Shown: piece after piece, positions 26,013 to 35,063 of the stretch
Numbering within the stretch: position 1 is the first letter of the stretch
Layout: every line of letters begins with the position of its first letter
NCBI GenBank assembly: GCA_944371325.1
Contig: CALVXO010000003.1
Span: forward strand, 1-64,000
Length of the DNA stretch: 64,000 nucleotides
From: an uncultured Bacilli bacterium
Lineage (GTDB): Bacteria; Bacillota_I; Bacilli_A; RF39; UBA660
Direction of reading: 5' to 3'
Translations under genes and position numbers: made by a program
The notes under the pieces: generated by a model
Told to the model about the DNA's origin: nothing
What the model saw: only the letters and a program-made list of their open reading frames with translations
Databases searched by the model: none

Positions 26013-26408
26013 ATGAAAATATTGAAAAATATTATAGCAATTATTTTATCAATAGTAATAACACTTTTATTTTTTGAAATTACTAATTGGTATCATTTAG
26101 GTGATGAGTTAACACTATTTATTATATTTAGATTGTTAACATTTTTTACATTGTTATCTTCAATATTTATAGTATTAATTAATAAATTATTTAAAACTTC
26201 ATTAATAATTGGTTTAATTCCATTTGTGTTTGCTTTATTTGTAGGTATTTATTTTGCAATAACAGGATTTTCTGGATTATGTTTTTGTGGTAATTTTTAT
26301 GGATTTAAAGCATTTATAGAAAGTATAATTTTATATTCTCAGAACTTTTATCAAAACTATATTTTAGGGTTTATTTTAATAATTATTTTCATTGTCAAAA
26401 ACCATTAA
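26013..26408 (+). CDS. Hypothetical four-helix membrane protein
   Basis: The 131-residue product has four predicted membrane helices and a GFSGLCFCGNFYG loop between the last two. I start at ATG 26013 behind GGTGAG rather than the upstream GTG. Not recognised. Confidence 0.65.
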   Translation: MKILKNIIAIILSIVITLLFFEITNWYHLGDELTLFIIFRLLTFFTLLSSIFIVLINKLFKTSLIIGLIPFVFALFVGIYFAITGFSGLCFCGNFYGFKAFIESIILYSQNFYQNYILGFILIIIFIVKNH

Positions 26409-26430
26409 CAAAAAAGGTTAATAGTTTTTA
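26397..26430 (+). terminator. Terminator after the 26013 gene
   Basis: AAAACCATTAAC and GTTAATAGTTTT pair with one mismatch and lead into TTTATTTG. The consensus promoter of the next gene starts two bases later. Confidence 0.65.
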
Positions 26431-26431
26431 T

Positions 26432-26459
26432 TTGACAAACATCCTAAAAATGTTATAAT
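26432..26459 (+). promoter_or_regulatory. Consensus promoter of the 26482 gene
   Basis: TTGACA at 26432-26437, 16-base spacer, TGTTATAAT extended -10 ending at 26459. The leader would be only about 15 nt and contains TTAGGGGGA as the ribosome site. Confidence 0.8.
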
Positions 26460-26481
26460 AATGCGAAGTTAGGGGGACTTT

Positions 26482-27054
26482 ATGGAAAATAGTTTATATG
26501 TTAAATATTTTGAAGATATGATTATTAAAATAGAAAAAAGGAAAATAACATTAAACGAATTTATTAATTATTGTTTACGTTTAGAAAAAGCGGTTAAACA
26601 AAGTTATATTGAAAATCCATTAAAATATGCAGTTAAGTTATTAGAAGCCAGAGTAGAACCTATTAAAACTAATAATAATATTAAAATATATAAATCTTTT
26701 AAATTATATTTAATTAATTTGTCTATTACAATAGCAAGAAAACCTGAATACTGTAAAATACTTGACTCAGAATATGAAAAGATTTTTAATGAAATGGAAA
26801 ATATGATTTTATTAGGCAGTATTTCATATGAAAAATTTGTTGAATTTTATAAAATTGTTAAATTAACTATAAATTTTCCTACGAAATCAATTAATTTAGC
26901 AAAAATTATTCAATTGTTGATAAATTCAAATGTTAATGCGGCATCAACTGATGAATATAATCAAATTAAAAAAATAAAAAAAGATTTAACTACTAAATAT
27001 AAAGAACTTAAACTCGCCGATATAAATAAGCAAAAAAGATATAATATATATTAA
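26482..27054 (+). CDS. Hypothetical helical protein
   Basis: The 190-residue product is predicted all-helical and Lys-rich (YFEDMIIKIEKRKITLNEFI at the N-terminus; LLINSNVNAAS late). Not recognised. It is driven by a consensus promoter and ends at a shared terminator. Its TTAGGGGGA ribosome site resembles that of the incomplete ORF at 62972. Confidence 0.65.
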   Translation: MENSLYVKYFEDMIIKIEKRKITLNEFINYCLRLEKAVKQSYIENPLKYAVKLLEARVEPIKTNNNIKIYKSFKLYLINLSITIARKPEYCKILDSEYEKIFNEMENMILLGSISYEKFVEFYKIVKLTINFPTKSINLAKIIQLLINSNVNAASTDEYNQIKKIKKDLTTKYKELKLADINKQKRYNIY

Positions 27055-27088
27055 AAATGATTGAAATTAACTCAATCATTTTTTTGTA
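27052..27088 (+). terminator. Terminator shared by convergent 26482 gene and rarA
   Basis: AAAAATGATTGA, AATTAAC, TCAATCATTTTT form a 12-bp stem flanked by A and T runs usable on both strands. Confidence 0.85.
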
Positions 27089-28283
27089 ATTTTTCTAATT
27101 TATCATATATACTTTTTAAAGTAGTTTCATATTTACTTGTAGTTTTAGGGACGTAATATTTTCTATTTTTAATTTTATCAGGTAAATATTGTTGCTTAAC
27201 AAAAGCATTAGGGTAATCATGAGGATATTTATAATCTTTTGAATTTGTTTTAATATGATTAGGAACATTACCAGTATTACCATTTCTAATATCTAATAAG
27301 GCATTATCTAAGGCAACATGAGCAGAATTAGATTTAGGGGACAAAGCAAGTTCTACTATAACTGTAGCAAGTGGGATTCTTGCTTCAGGTAATCCTAATC
27401 GTTCACAAGCATTAATGCAAGCATCTACTTTAGGTCCCATCGAAGGATTAGCAAGTCCAATATCTTCATAAGCAATAACTGTCATTCTCCGATAAATACT
27501 ATCTAAATCTTCTGCTTCAATTAATCTAGCTAAATAATGTAAACTAGCGTTAACATCACTACCTCTAATTGATTTTTGAAAAGCTGATAAAACATCATAA
27601 TGACCATCTTCATTTTTATCATGAAAGAATACAGGTTTACTATTTATTTTTTTTATATGTTCAACATTTACTATTTTATCACTACTAGAATAGTAAGATA
27701 CTTCTAACAAATTATAAGCAAATCTTAAGTCTCCTCCGGATAATTTAACAATATAATTAATTGCTTCGTCGTCAATTTGAATATCTTCTAAATATCTAAT
27801 ACCTTTTTTTAAAGCTTCTTTAATATCTTCATCATTTAGTTCTTTTAATTCAAATATTTGACATCTACTTCTAATAGCAGGATTTATTTTATGATATGGA
27901 TTAGATGTAGTCATACCTATCAAAGTAATTAATCCATTTTCTAAATATGGTAATAATAAATCTTGTTTATCTTTATTTAACCTATGAATTTCATCCATAA
28001 TGATAATATATTCATTATTATATTTAGCTTCTGCAATCGCATCATCAAAATCTTTTTTATTATTAATAACAGCATTTAATAAAATATATTTATAACCTAA
28101 TTCATTTACAATGGCAGTAGCGATACTCGTTTTACCAATACCAGGTTTACCATATAAAATCATTGAAAATAATTTTTTATTTTTAACTAAATTAGTTAAT
28201 ATTTTATCTTTACCAATTAAATGTTTCTGACCAACTATATCATCTAATTTAGTAGGTCTTAAAATATGTGCTAAAGGTTCCAT
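27072..28283 (-). CDS. rarA: Replication-associated recombination protein A (RarA/MgsA)
   Basis: RarA is a AAA+ clamp-loader-like ATPase acting at stalled replication forks. The sequence has RPTKLDDIVGQKHLIG, Walker A LYGKPGIGKTSIA, Walker B YIIIMDEIHRLNK, sensor 1 TTSNPYH and arginine finger PAIRSRCQIF. The C-terminal family block has FQKSIRGSDVNASLHYLARLIEAED and IAYEDIGLANP. I start at ATG 28283 (MEPLA) behind GGTGAT. Length (403) is normal. It is divergent from xerD with a short shared promoter region. Confidence 0.96.
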   Translation of the reverse strand: MEPLAHILRPTKLDDIVGQKHLIGKDKILTNLVKNKKLFSMILYGKPGIGKTSIATAIVNELGYKYILLNAVINNKKDFDDAIAEAKYNNEYIIIMDEIHRLNKDKQDLLLPYLENGLITLIGMTTSNPYHKINPAIRSRCQIFELKELNDEDIKEALKKGIRYLEDIQIDDEAINYIVKLSGGDLRFAYNLLEVSYYSSSDKIVNVEHIKKINSKPVFFHDKNEDGHYDVLSAFQKSIRGSDVNASLHYLARLIEAEDLDSIYRRMTVIAYEDIGLANPSMGPKVDACINACERLGLPEARIPLATVIVELALSPKSNSAHVALDNALLDIRNGNTGNVPNHIKTNSKDYKYPHDYPNAFVKQQYLPDKIKNRKYYVPKTTSKYETTLKSIYDKLEKLQKND

Positions 28284-28358
28284 ATATATCACCACACACT
28301 ATTTTATCAAAATTATTAAAAAATTGATAGAGTGTGATATAATTATATAGGTGATAAT

Positions 28359-29264
28359 ATGAATTTTATACCAAATAAAGATGAATTTAATAATAAAGCT
28401 TTAGAATTTAAAACATATTTATTAATTGACAAAAAATATAGTAATGAAACTATTAATTCTTATATGAATGATCTATATAAATATTATAAATATATTAGTA
28501 AAAAAAATTTAAATATTAATAGTATCAAAAGAAAAGATATAATGGATTACACTAAATATTTAAGAGAACAACAACTTTCTACTAGTTCAATTAATCATAA
28601 TGTATCAGTTTTAAGAACATTTTACAAATTTTTAGTATTGTCTAATAGATTCGTAACTGATCCAATGGAGTATTTAGAAGTACCAAAATTAAGAAAAAGT
28701 TTACCAAAAGTATTATCAATTGATGAAGTTAAAAAATTATTAGATATCGATTTAGTAGATAAATATAGTTACCGAAATAAAGCCATGTTAGAATTAATGT
28801 ATGCTACTGGCCTTAGAGTAAGTGAATTAGTTAATTTAAAACTAAATGATATTGATTTAGATAGCGATTTAATTAGAACTTTAGGTAAAGGAAGCAAAGA
28901 AAGAATAATTCCAATTGGTGATTATGCTATATACTATTTAAAAAAATACATATTGGAATACCGAAAAGAACTACTTAAAACTAATACCGATTATATATTT
29001 TTAAATAATCATGGTAAAAAATTATCGAGACAAAGTTTTTATAAATTAGTAAAAGAATTAGCGATTAAAAAAAATATTAAAACAGAATTTTCTCCTCATA
29101 CTTTAAGACATTCTTTCGCAACTCATTTACTTGATAGAGGAGCTGATATAGTAAGTATCAAAGAAATGTTAGGTCATAGTTCATTATCTACTACACAAAT
29201 ATATACTCATATTTCAAATCAAAAATTAAAAGATGAATATACCAAATTCCATCCTCACGGATAA
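28359..29264 (+). CDS. xerD: Tyrosine recombinase XerD-like
   Basis: The 301-residue protein has a SAM-like core-binding N-terminal domain and a C-terminal catalytic domain. Catalytic residues are in ATGLRVSEL (Arg), SPHTLRHSFATHLL (His, Arg), GHSSLSTTQIYTH (His and the nucleophilic Tyr). The C-terminus (KLKDEYTKFHP) resembles Bacillus XerD more than XerC, and the window has a second copy at 61189 that resembles XerC. Together they would resolve chromosome dimers at dif. It overlaps the AlkD-like gene by 32 bases. Confidence 0.9.
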   Translation: MNFIPNKDEFNNKALEFKTYLLIDKKYSNETINSYMNDLYKYYKYISKKNLNINSIKRKDIMDYTKYLREQQLSTSSINHNVSVLRTFYKFLVLSNRFVTDPMEYLEVPKLRKSLPKVLSIDEVKKLLDIDLVDKYSYRNKAMLELMYATGLRVSELVNLKLNDIDLDSDLIRTLGKGSKERIIPIGDYAIYYLKKYILEYRKELLKTNTDYIFLNNHGKKLSRQSFYKLVKELAIKKNIKTEFSPHTLRHSFATHLLDRGADIVSIKEMLGHSSLSTTQIYTHISNQKLKDEYTKFHPHG

Positions 29265-29928
29265 TTTAGAACTAATTGAATATTTGTTTAGTATTAAAGA
29301 TGATGAATATAAAAAATTTAATGAAAGAATTATTAAAACCAATAATATAATTGGAGTTAGAATTCCTATTTTAAAGAAAATAGCAAAAGAAATAGCTAAA
29401 AAAGATTATTTAACTTTTATTAAAAATAATAAACATAAATATTATGAAGAAATTATGCTTCATGGATTAGTTATTACTTATTTAAAAGATTATAATGAAT
29501 CGATTAAATTATTTGATGATTATATTAATTATATTGATTCTTGGGCTACTTGTGATTCAGTTGTTTTAAATTATAAAATTATTAATAAAAATTTAGATAA
29601 GTACTTAATTAAAATTAAAGAGTATTTAAAAAATGATAAACCATTTATTAATAGAGTAGGGATAGTATCATTATTTTACTATTTAAATGATGATTATATT
29701 GATGAAGTGCTTGACATGGTAAATTGTATTAAAAGTGATGAATATTACGTTAAAATGGCTATTGCATGGCTTATTTCAATGTGTTTAGTAAAATACTATG
29801 ATAAAACATTACAATTTTTAAATAATTGCAATTTAGATGATTGGACATATAATAAATCATTACAGAAAGCAATAGAATCATATAAAATTAAAAATAAAGA
29901 TTATCTAAGAAAATTAAAACGAATTTGA
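29233..29928 (+). CDS. AlkD-like DNA alkylation repair protein
   Basis: The 231-residue protein has the HEAT-like repeat pattern of AlkD glycosylases: IIGVRIPILKKIAKEIAK at the start, EEIMLHGLVI, then DSWATCDSV with the conserved Trp and Asp, and YYVKMAIAWLISMC. AlkD removes positively charged alkylated bases. The conserved Trp of the DSWA motif is present. The start at 29233 lies inside xerD in another frame, 32 bases before the xerD stop, so translation is probably coupled. Confidence 0.88.
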   Translation: MNIPNSILTDNLELIEYLFSIKDDEYKKFNERIIKTNNIIGVRIPILKKIAKEIAKKDYLTFIKNNKHKYYEEIMLHGLVITYLKDYNESIKLFDDYINYIDSWATCDSVVLNYKIINKNLDKYLIKIKEYLKNDKPFINRVGIVSLFYYLNDDYIDEVLDMVNCIKSDEYYVKMAIAWLISMCLVKYYDKTLQFLNNCNLDDWTYNKSLQKAIESYKIKNKDYLRKLKRI

Positions 29929-29953
29929 CACATACAATTATATACGATACTAT
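29925..29953 (+). promoter_or_regulatory. Promoter of the 29970 lipoprotein gene
   Basis: TTGACA (29925-29930) overlaps the stop codon of the AlkD-like gene, followed by a 17-base spacer and TACTAT (29948-29953). The start codon is then reached after about 10-15 nt. Confidence 0.7.
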
Positions 29954-29969
29954 GTACTTAGGTGATGCT

Positions 29970-30281
29970 ATGAAAAAAATATTATTTTTATTTATCTGTT
30001 TGTTGTTTATAACAGGATGTGGTACTAAAGTATACGACTACAAAGTAGAAGATTGGAAAATGGAAGTAACTGAGTCAAGTGATAAGCAAGATAAAATTGT
30101 AAAAGAAATTATTAATATTTGGGAAGATAACGATGAAGTTTATACTGTTAATATGGAAGTAACTCAATCATCTGTTAAAGGACATATTAATCTTTATATT
30201 GAAGAAAATCCTGATACAGAAAAAACTATATTTGAAATTGCTTGTGAAATAGTTGGTGTAGATTATAATAAATATAAATAA
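29970..30281 (+). CDS. Small lipoprotein of unknown function
   Basis: The 103-residue protein begins MKKILFLFICLLFITGCGT, a lipoprotein signal with lipobox FITGC. The mature part has two YxVxMEVTxSS-like strands (WKMEVTESS and VNMEVTQSS), suggesting an internal repeat of about 35 residues. I start at ATG 29970 behind GGTGAT; an upstream in-frame ATG lies in promoter sequence. Not recognised. Confidence 0.7.
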   Translation: MKKILFLFICLLFITGCGTKVYDYKVEDWKMEVTESSDKQDKIVKEIINIWEDNDEVYTVNMEVTQSSVKGHINLYIEENPDTEKTIFEIACEIVGVDYNKYK

Positions 30282-30307
30282 ATTGCAAAAACTGCAATTT
30301 TTTTACA
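30280..30307 (+). terminator. Terminator after the lipoprotein gene
   Basis: AAATTGCA, AAAAC, TGCAATTT form an 8-bp stem followed by TTTTT. Confidence 0.7.
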
Positions 30308-30386
30308 ATAATGTGATAAAAACTGCAAAATATTATACAAAAGTGTGATAATTTATAGAATAATTACTGCAAAAATGTGATATAAT
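30288..30386 (+). repeat. Three tandem repeats (ACTGCAAA...TGTGATA) upstream of the DUF4143 ATPase
   Basis: Three copies of a unit with ACTGCAA and TGTGATA ends lie head to tail: about 30288-30318, 30319-30351 and 30364-30383. The first two are about 31 bases and the third is shortened so that its TGTGATA forms the extended -10 TGATATAAT (30378-30386). This arrangement suggests binding sites for a regulator that covers the promoter. Confidence 0.6.
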
Positions 30387-30406
30387 GATTAAAAAGGGAT
30401 GATTTT

Positions 30407-31708
30407 ATGCAAAGATTTATGACAGATAAACTAATTGAATGGAAAAATAGTAAAACGAGAAAGCCTTTAATTTTAAAAGGCGCTCGGCAAGTAGGTAAAA
30501 CTTTTTTACTAAAATCATTTGGTGAAAAATATTATAATAATGTTGCTTATTTTAATTTTGACCACGATGAAGGATTAGCTGATTTATTTAATAATACCAA
30601 AGATCCAAAAAGAATAATTGAACAATTAATATTGGTAAATGGTGATAAAATAGAACCATTAAATACATTGATAATTTTTGATGAAATTCAAGAATGTCCC
30701 AATGCTTTAAACTCATTAAAATATTTTTGCGAAGAAGCTAACGAATATCATATTGCTTGTGCTGGCTCATTATTAGGAATAAGACTATCTAAAACTTCCT
30801 TTCCAGTTGGTAAAGTAGATTTTTTAAATTTATATCCAATGTCATTTAGTGAATTTTTAATTGCAGATGATTGTCAAAATTTAGTAGATTATATGAGGCA
30901 AAAAAAAGATATTTCAGAAATACCACTAATTTTTGAAGAACAATTAATGGAAAAATTAAAAGCTTACTATATTGTTGGAGGAATGCCAGAAGCTGTTTAT
31001 ATTTGGGTTATGGAAAAAGATATTGCTAAAGTTAATTATATTCAAAAAAATATTTTAGAAGCTTATGAAAGTGATTTTTCTAAACATACAGATAGTAGTG
31101 AGGCTAATAAAATATCTTTAATTTGGAATGGGATCCCAGCCCAACTTGCTAAAGAAAATAAAAAATTTATTTATCAAGTTATTAAAGAAGGGGCTCGCGC
31201 ACGTGAATATGAAAATGCTTTAAATTGGCTTAATGATGCTAATTTAATAACAAAATGTTACAATGTTTCTAAATGTGCCTTTCCTTTAAAAGCGTATTAT
31301 GATTTATCTGCTTTTAAAATTTATATGAATGATGTTGGATTATTAAGACAAATGGCTAATTTAGATAGTAAAATAATTTTAGAAGGTAATAAATTATTAG
31401 AAGAATTTAAAGGAGCATTTACAGAAAATTATGTTATTAACACTTTAACATATTTATATAATACTGTCCCAAATTACTACACATTTGATCGTAACGAAAT
31501 AGATTTTGTAATTCAAAGAGATAACAAAATTATTCCAATTGAAGTTAAATCAAACAAAAATACTAATCATAATAGTTTAACTAAATATAATTCAAATAAT
31601 GATAATTTAATATCTTACCGTTTTTCCGCTAACAATTTAAAAAAAGATGGCAAGATAATAAATGTTCCGTTATATTTTATCGAATATATTGATAATCTAA
31701 ATATTTAA
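30407..31708 (+). CDS. AAA ATPase with DUF4143 domain
   Basis: The 433-residue protein has an AAA_14 P-loop (LKGARQVGKTFLL) and Walker B (TLIIFDEIQECPNAL). It also has a sensor CAGSLLGI and the family block FLNLYPMSFSEFL. The C-terminal DUF4143 part is nuclease-like: GAFTENYVINTL, then FDRNEIDFVIQRDNKIIPIEVKS (E, D, E-x-K arrangement of restriction-type folds). Proteins of this class are frequent, often multi-copy, and proposed to act in defence or plasmid/phage interactions, but the function is unproven. The E-V-K motif is intact. Expression is probably controlled by the upstream repeats. Confidence 0.88.
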   Translation: MQRFMTDKLIEWKNSKTRKPLILKGARQVGKTFLLKSFGEKYYNNVAYFNFDHDEGLADLFNNTKDPKRIIEQLILVNGDKIEPLNTLIIFDEIQECPNALNSLKYFCEEANEYHIACAGSLLGIRLSKTSFPVGKVDFLNLYPMSFSEFLIADDCQNLVDYMRQKKDISEIPLIFEEQLMEKLKAYYIVGGMPEAVYIWVMEKDIAKVNYIQKNILEAYESDFSKHTDSSEANKISLIWNGIPAQLAKENKKFIYQVIKEGARAREYENALNWLNDANLITKCYNVSKCAFPLKAYYDLSAFKIYMNDVGLLRQMANLDSKIILEGNKLLEEFKGAFTENYVINTLTYLYNTVPNYYTFDRNEIDFVIQRDNKIIPIEVKSNKNTNHNSLTKYNSNNDNLISYRFSANNLKKDGKIINVPLYFIEYIDNLNI

Positions 31709-31733
31709 CTTAATACTTGTTATTAAGTTTTTA
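31707..31733 (+). terminator. Terminator after the DUF4143 ATPase gene
   Basis: AACTTAATA and TATTAAGTT form a 9-bp stem around CTTGT, followed by TTTTATTT. It begins at the stop codon. Confidence 0.75.
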
Positions 31734-31763
31734 TTTACTCATATAATTTTATAGGTGATATCG

Positions 31764-32498
31764 ATGGATAATATATCATTTGCTTTTATACTAACTATAT
31801 TAGCAGGATTATCAACTATGATCGGATCAATATTTATATTTAAGAAAAAAAATGAAAATATAATAGTTGGCTCACTTGCTTTTGCATCAGGAGTAATGTT
31901 TACAGTATCAATTACTGATTTAATACCAGAATCATATAATTTATTAATTAATATTTTTCCTAAATTCCCGGCTATTATATATATGTTAATATTTGTTGTG
32001 AGCGGTATTATATTTTCTATGTTAATAGATAAATATATTCCAACAGACAATAATTTATATAGAGTAGGGATATTTGCTATGTTAGCTATAATTATTCATA
32101 ATATACCAGAAGGTATAGCTACTTTTATGGCTACTAATACTAATATAATGCTAGGAATATCTTTAACTATTGCTATTGCACTACATAATATACCAGAAGG
32201 TATTAGTATATCTATTCCTATATATTATGCTACTAATAGTAAATTTAAAGCTATTTTTTATACGTTTATATCTGCTATATCAGAACCATTTGGAGCATTA
32301 TTAACCTATTTATTTTTAAGTAATTATATTAATGATAGAATCATGGGATTTTTATTTGGTATTATAGCAGGTATTATGATTCATATTTCAATGTATGAAT
32401 TACTTCCAACTTCTAAAAGTTATAATAAATTAAATATAACTTATCTATTTTTTATATTAGGAGTAATACTTATGTTATTAAATCACTTTGCTTTTTAA
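31764..32498 (+). CDS. zupT: ZIP-family metal transporter
   Basis: The 244-residue protein has eight hydrophobic helices and both ZIP metal-binding motifs: IIHNIPEGIATFMA and ALHNIPEGISISIPIYY. ZupT-type transporters import zinc and other divalent metals. The start at 31764 (MDNISF) follows GGTGAT; an upstream GTG at 31755 is less likely. It has its own promoter region and is followed by an unrelated peptidase gene. Confidence 0.93.
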   Translation: MDNISFAFILTILAGLSTMIGSIFIFKKKNENIIVGSLAFASGVMFTVSITDLIPESYNLLINIFPKFPAIIYMLIFVVSGIIFSMLIDKYIPTDNNLYRVGIFAMLAIIIHNIPEGIATFMATNTNIMLGISLTIAIALHNIPEGISISIPIYYATNSKFKAIFYTFISAISEPFGALLTYLFLSNYINDRIMGFLFGIIAGIMIHISMYELLPTSKSYNKLNITYLFFILGVILMLLNHFAF

Positions 32499-32538
32499 TA
32501 TTAAATGTGCTATAATATCCGGCTAAAGAAGGGATATT

Positions 32539-33759
32539 ATGAAACCAATCAGTGAAATGAATTTATTAGAAATATTTACTATAATTTTTAATAAAAAAAA
32601 TAAAATATCATGCTCAAAATTTAAAAATATCGATTTAAAAAGTTTATATAAAAGAGCATATGAATTTTATTGTATAAATACTGGACAAAATATATATGAT
32701 GAAGAAAAAATATATAATTGGATGATAGAAAAATCAAGTTATTCATTTTTAACTTTATTACTTGATGTAAAATTAGATTACTTATTAGAAAAAGATAAAT
32801 TTATGTTTTATAATTTACCAGCAATGATTAATATTATGCATGAATTTCTCAATACTTGTTCTATTGATAAAAGTAATATTACTAATACACAAACTATTTC
32901 TAAAGAAAAAACTAATAGTTTAGTACATGAAATATTAAAACAAATTGACCCATCTCTTGAATGGCTAAAAATATATGAAGAATGTAGAAAAAACAATAAA
33001 ATAATATATATAAATGAATATAATGAAGATCAATTAAAAGAATTAGCTCATAAATTATATTTAAGTAAAATTCCTCATGAAGATTCATGTATATGTTTAC
33101 CTAATAACACACATTATATTATTTTAAATTATAAAAACAATTTATATGATACTATTTCTACTATCCATGAATTTATTCATTATATTATTGAAACAAAATC
33201 AATAAAAAAGCCACTTTTATTAACTGAATTTTTTTCTATTTTTTACGAATTGTATTCATTATATTTTTTAAAAAAACAAGGTTTTGATTTAAAGGAATTA
33301 ACAAATATATATCAAAATGAAAGAATTCGTGATTTATACATGATTGGACTAGAAATAGACCCATTATTTAAATATATTAAAACATTTGTTGAAAAAAACT
33401 GTATTTCATTTGAAGATGACTTTAATTATTATGTAGATTTATTAGAAAAATTAAATAAAAAAAACGAAGATAATTTATCTCCTAAAAAACTTGCTTATAA
33501 AAGATGTGAAAAATATATTATTTCACTTTTAAATAATGATTTTTTTGAATCGTATCCTTATGTAATAGGATCTTATTTATCATTTGAAGCTATGTCAAAT
33601 TTAAATAAAAAAACATTAGAAAAAATAAAAGGATTTATCGATAGTGATAATATTGATCCATACGATTTATTTAAATTCGTTGGATGTGATGTAGAAAAAT
33701 TAGAGATTAAAAGAGTAGGGGGAGAAGAAAAAACATTACAAAAAGAAAAAAGACAATAA
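32539..33759 (+). CDS. Putative zinc metallopeptidase (HEXXH protein)
   Basis: The 406-residue protein is helical and contains one zinc-protease motif, STIHEFIHYIIE (H-E-x-x-H). It is followed about 20 residues later by LLTEFFSIFYELYS, where the first Glu could be the third zinc ligand as in M3 oligoendopeptidases (E-x-x-S-x-x-x-E). The overall sequence is otherwise not recognised and there is no signal peptide, so it would act in the cytoplasm. The C-terminal tail is Lys/Glu-rich. Confidence 0.65.
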   Translation: MKPISEMNLLEIFTIIFNKKNKISCSKFKNIDLKSLYKRAYEFYCINTGQNIYDEEKIYNWMIEKSSYSFLTLLLDVKLDYLLEKDKFMFYNLPAMINIMHEFLNTCSIDKSNITNTQTISKEKTNSLVHEILKQIDPSLEWLKIYEECRKNNKIIYINEYNEDQLKELAHKLYLSKIPHEDSCICLPNNTHYIILNYKNNLYDTISTIHEFIHYIIETKSIKKPLLLTEFFSIFYELYSLYFLKKQGFDLKELTNIYQNERIRDLYMIGLEIDPLFKYIKTFVEKNCISFEDDFNYYVDLLEKLNKKNEDNLSPKKLAYKRCEKYIISLLNNDFFESYPYVIGSYLSFEAMSNLNKKTLEKIKGFIDSDNIDPYDLFKFVGCDVEKLEIKRVGGEEKTLQKEKRQ

Positions 33760-33774
33760 AACCGTCTTTTTTTC
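33743..33774 (+). terminator. Terminator after the metallopeptidase gene
   Basis: AAAAAGAC and GTCTTTTT form an 8-bp stem, with T-runs on both strands; the minus-strand small gene at 33787 may use it too. Confidence 0.75.
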
Positions 33775-33786
33775 TTGGGTTAAAAC

Positions 33787-33918
33787 TTATTCAAAATCAT
33801 AATTTGAAGAAGTATTAGCGTTTGTAGATTCTTGTTTGTTCATGTTAGAATCCATTTTTTTGTTTTCTTTACATGATTTATTAGAATTACAATTTTTTGC
33901 TTGTTTATTCTTTTTCAT
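33787..33918 (-). CDS. Small Asn/Lys/Ser-rich protein
   Basis: A 43-codon ORF starts at ATG (33918) after a GGGTGAT ribosome site and ends at TAA. The peptide is very hydrophilic (KKNKQAKNCNSNKS at the N-terminus, then TNANTSSNYDFE). It has two cysteines (CNSNKSC). Short Asn/Lys-rich ORFs of this kind occur in Bacillota as unnamed proteins. It has no recognised domain. Confidence 0.55.
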   Translation of the reverse strand: MKKNKQAKNCNSNKSCKENKKMDSNMNKQESTNANTSSNYDFE

Positions 33919-34036
33919 TTTATCACCCATTAATATTATTGACAGTTTATTTAATTTTATTTATTAATATAATTGTTAAAATATGGAATATTTGATATAA
34001 TACAGGAAATAATAATTATAAAGTAGGTGTTTAAAA

Positions 34037-34996
34037 ATGAATTCTTCAGATAAAATAGAATTTTTTAAACAAACAATCTTATATAATTGTTATATAACAT
34101 TATTATCTTTATTTGATAATAAAGAATTAGTTATCAAAAAAATAGATAATCAAAGTAAAAACATTTATAAATCTTTAAAATATATTAATAAAAATAATAA
34201 TGTTGAAAATGAATATATTTGCTTTTATTTTTTGTTAAAATATTTAAGTATTCCAAATATTGATTTTATTGATTTATATAATAATGGTGCAAAAAAATTA
34301 GTATATAATGGTTTAATAATTGAAGAAAAATTAAATGATAAATTTAATTATTATGGACAATTAATGAACGAAATAGGTTTAGATTTACTTGCTAATATAT
34401 GTTTAATGAAAAAATATAAAACAATTGCAATTAAAACTTATGATGACTTTTTATATACTTCAACATGGATATATAATAAAAGAAAACATTTTAGAACGAT
34501 TATTAGATTATTGGTATTAGCTATGAATAATGATTTTTATCATATTTGTGTAAAGTTTAATAAGAGTTTTATTGATAATAAGATCTATTTAAAAACTATT
34601 AAAGGATATTTATATCAAACAGTTTTACCAAATGACTTTTTATATGGTTTAATATATGACGGATTATATACAGAAAAACAATTTGATAAATATAGTAGTA
34701 AAGGTGATTATAAATTATTATGTGAAAAATTAGATGTTTTATATCATAATAATATAATTGATAAATCTATTGTTAAAGAAGCAATTATAGTAATTATTGC
34801 AATGTACAAAAATAAAATATATTATTTAGAGCATTATAAGGTAATTAATGATGAAATTAAAAACAACTTATTTAATAAATTTAATTTTATTTTGAAACAA
34901 GCAATTAAAGAATTTGAATTAAAATTTACCAAAGAAGATATAATAAATATAAATAAATATGTTATCAAATCAAAAAAAAGATTTAAAATCAATTAG
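34037..34996 (+). CDS. Hypothetical helical protein
   Basis: The 319-residue product is Lys/Asn/Tyr-rich and helical, without signal peptide or membrane helix. N-terminal part: FFKQTILYNCYITLLSLFDNK; C-terminal part: FNKFNFILKQAIKEFEL. Not recognised. It has its own extended -10 (TGATATAAT at 33993-34001) and ends at a terminator shared with holA. Confidence 0.65.
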   Translation: MNSSDKIEFFKQTILYNCYITLLSLFDNKELVIKKIDNQSKNIYKSLKYINKNNNVENEYICFYFLLKYLSIPNIDFIDLYNNGAKKLVYNGLIIEEKLNDKFNYYGQLMNEIGLDLLANICLMKKYKTIAIKTYDDFLYTSTWIYNKRKHFRTIIRLLVLAMNNDFYHICVKFNKSFIDNKIYLKTIKGYLYQTVLPNDFLYGLIYDGLYTEKQFDKYSSKGDYKLLCEKLDVLYHNNIIDKSIVKEAIIVIIAMYKNKIYYLEHYKVINDEIKNNLFNKFNFILKQAIKEFELKFTKEDIININKYVIKSKKRFKIN

Positions 34997-35036
34997 TTAA
35001 CATAATATATATTATCGGAAGTTAAATAGTTATTAA

Positions 35037-35063
35037 AAAAGACATATAGTAGTGTCTTTTTAT
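35037..35063 (+). terminator. Terminator shared by the 34037 gene and holA
   Basis: AAAAAGACA and TGTCTTTTT form a 9-bp stem around TATAGTAG, with A and T runs usable on both strands. Confidence 0.8.

Noticed and set aside
1417-29928. Mycoplasma-type genetic code (TGA as Trp)
   Set aside because: TGA serves as stop in nusB, the AlkD-like gene and others, and Trp is encoded by TGG.
30288-30386. CRISPR-like array
   Set aside because: Only three unequal units with no spacer structure and no cas genes; better explained as regulatory repeats.
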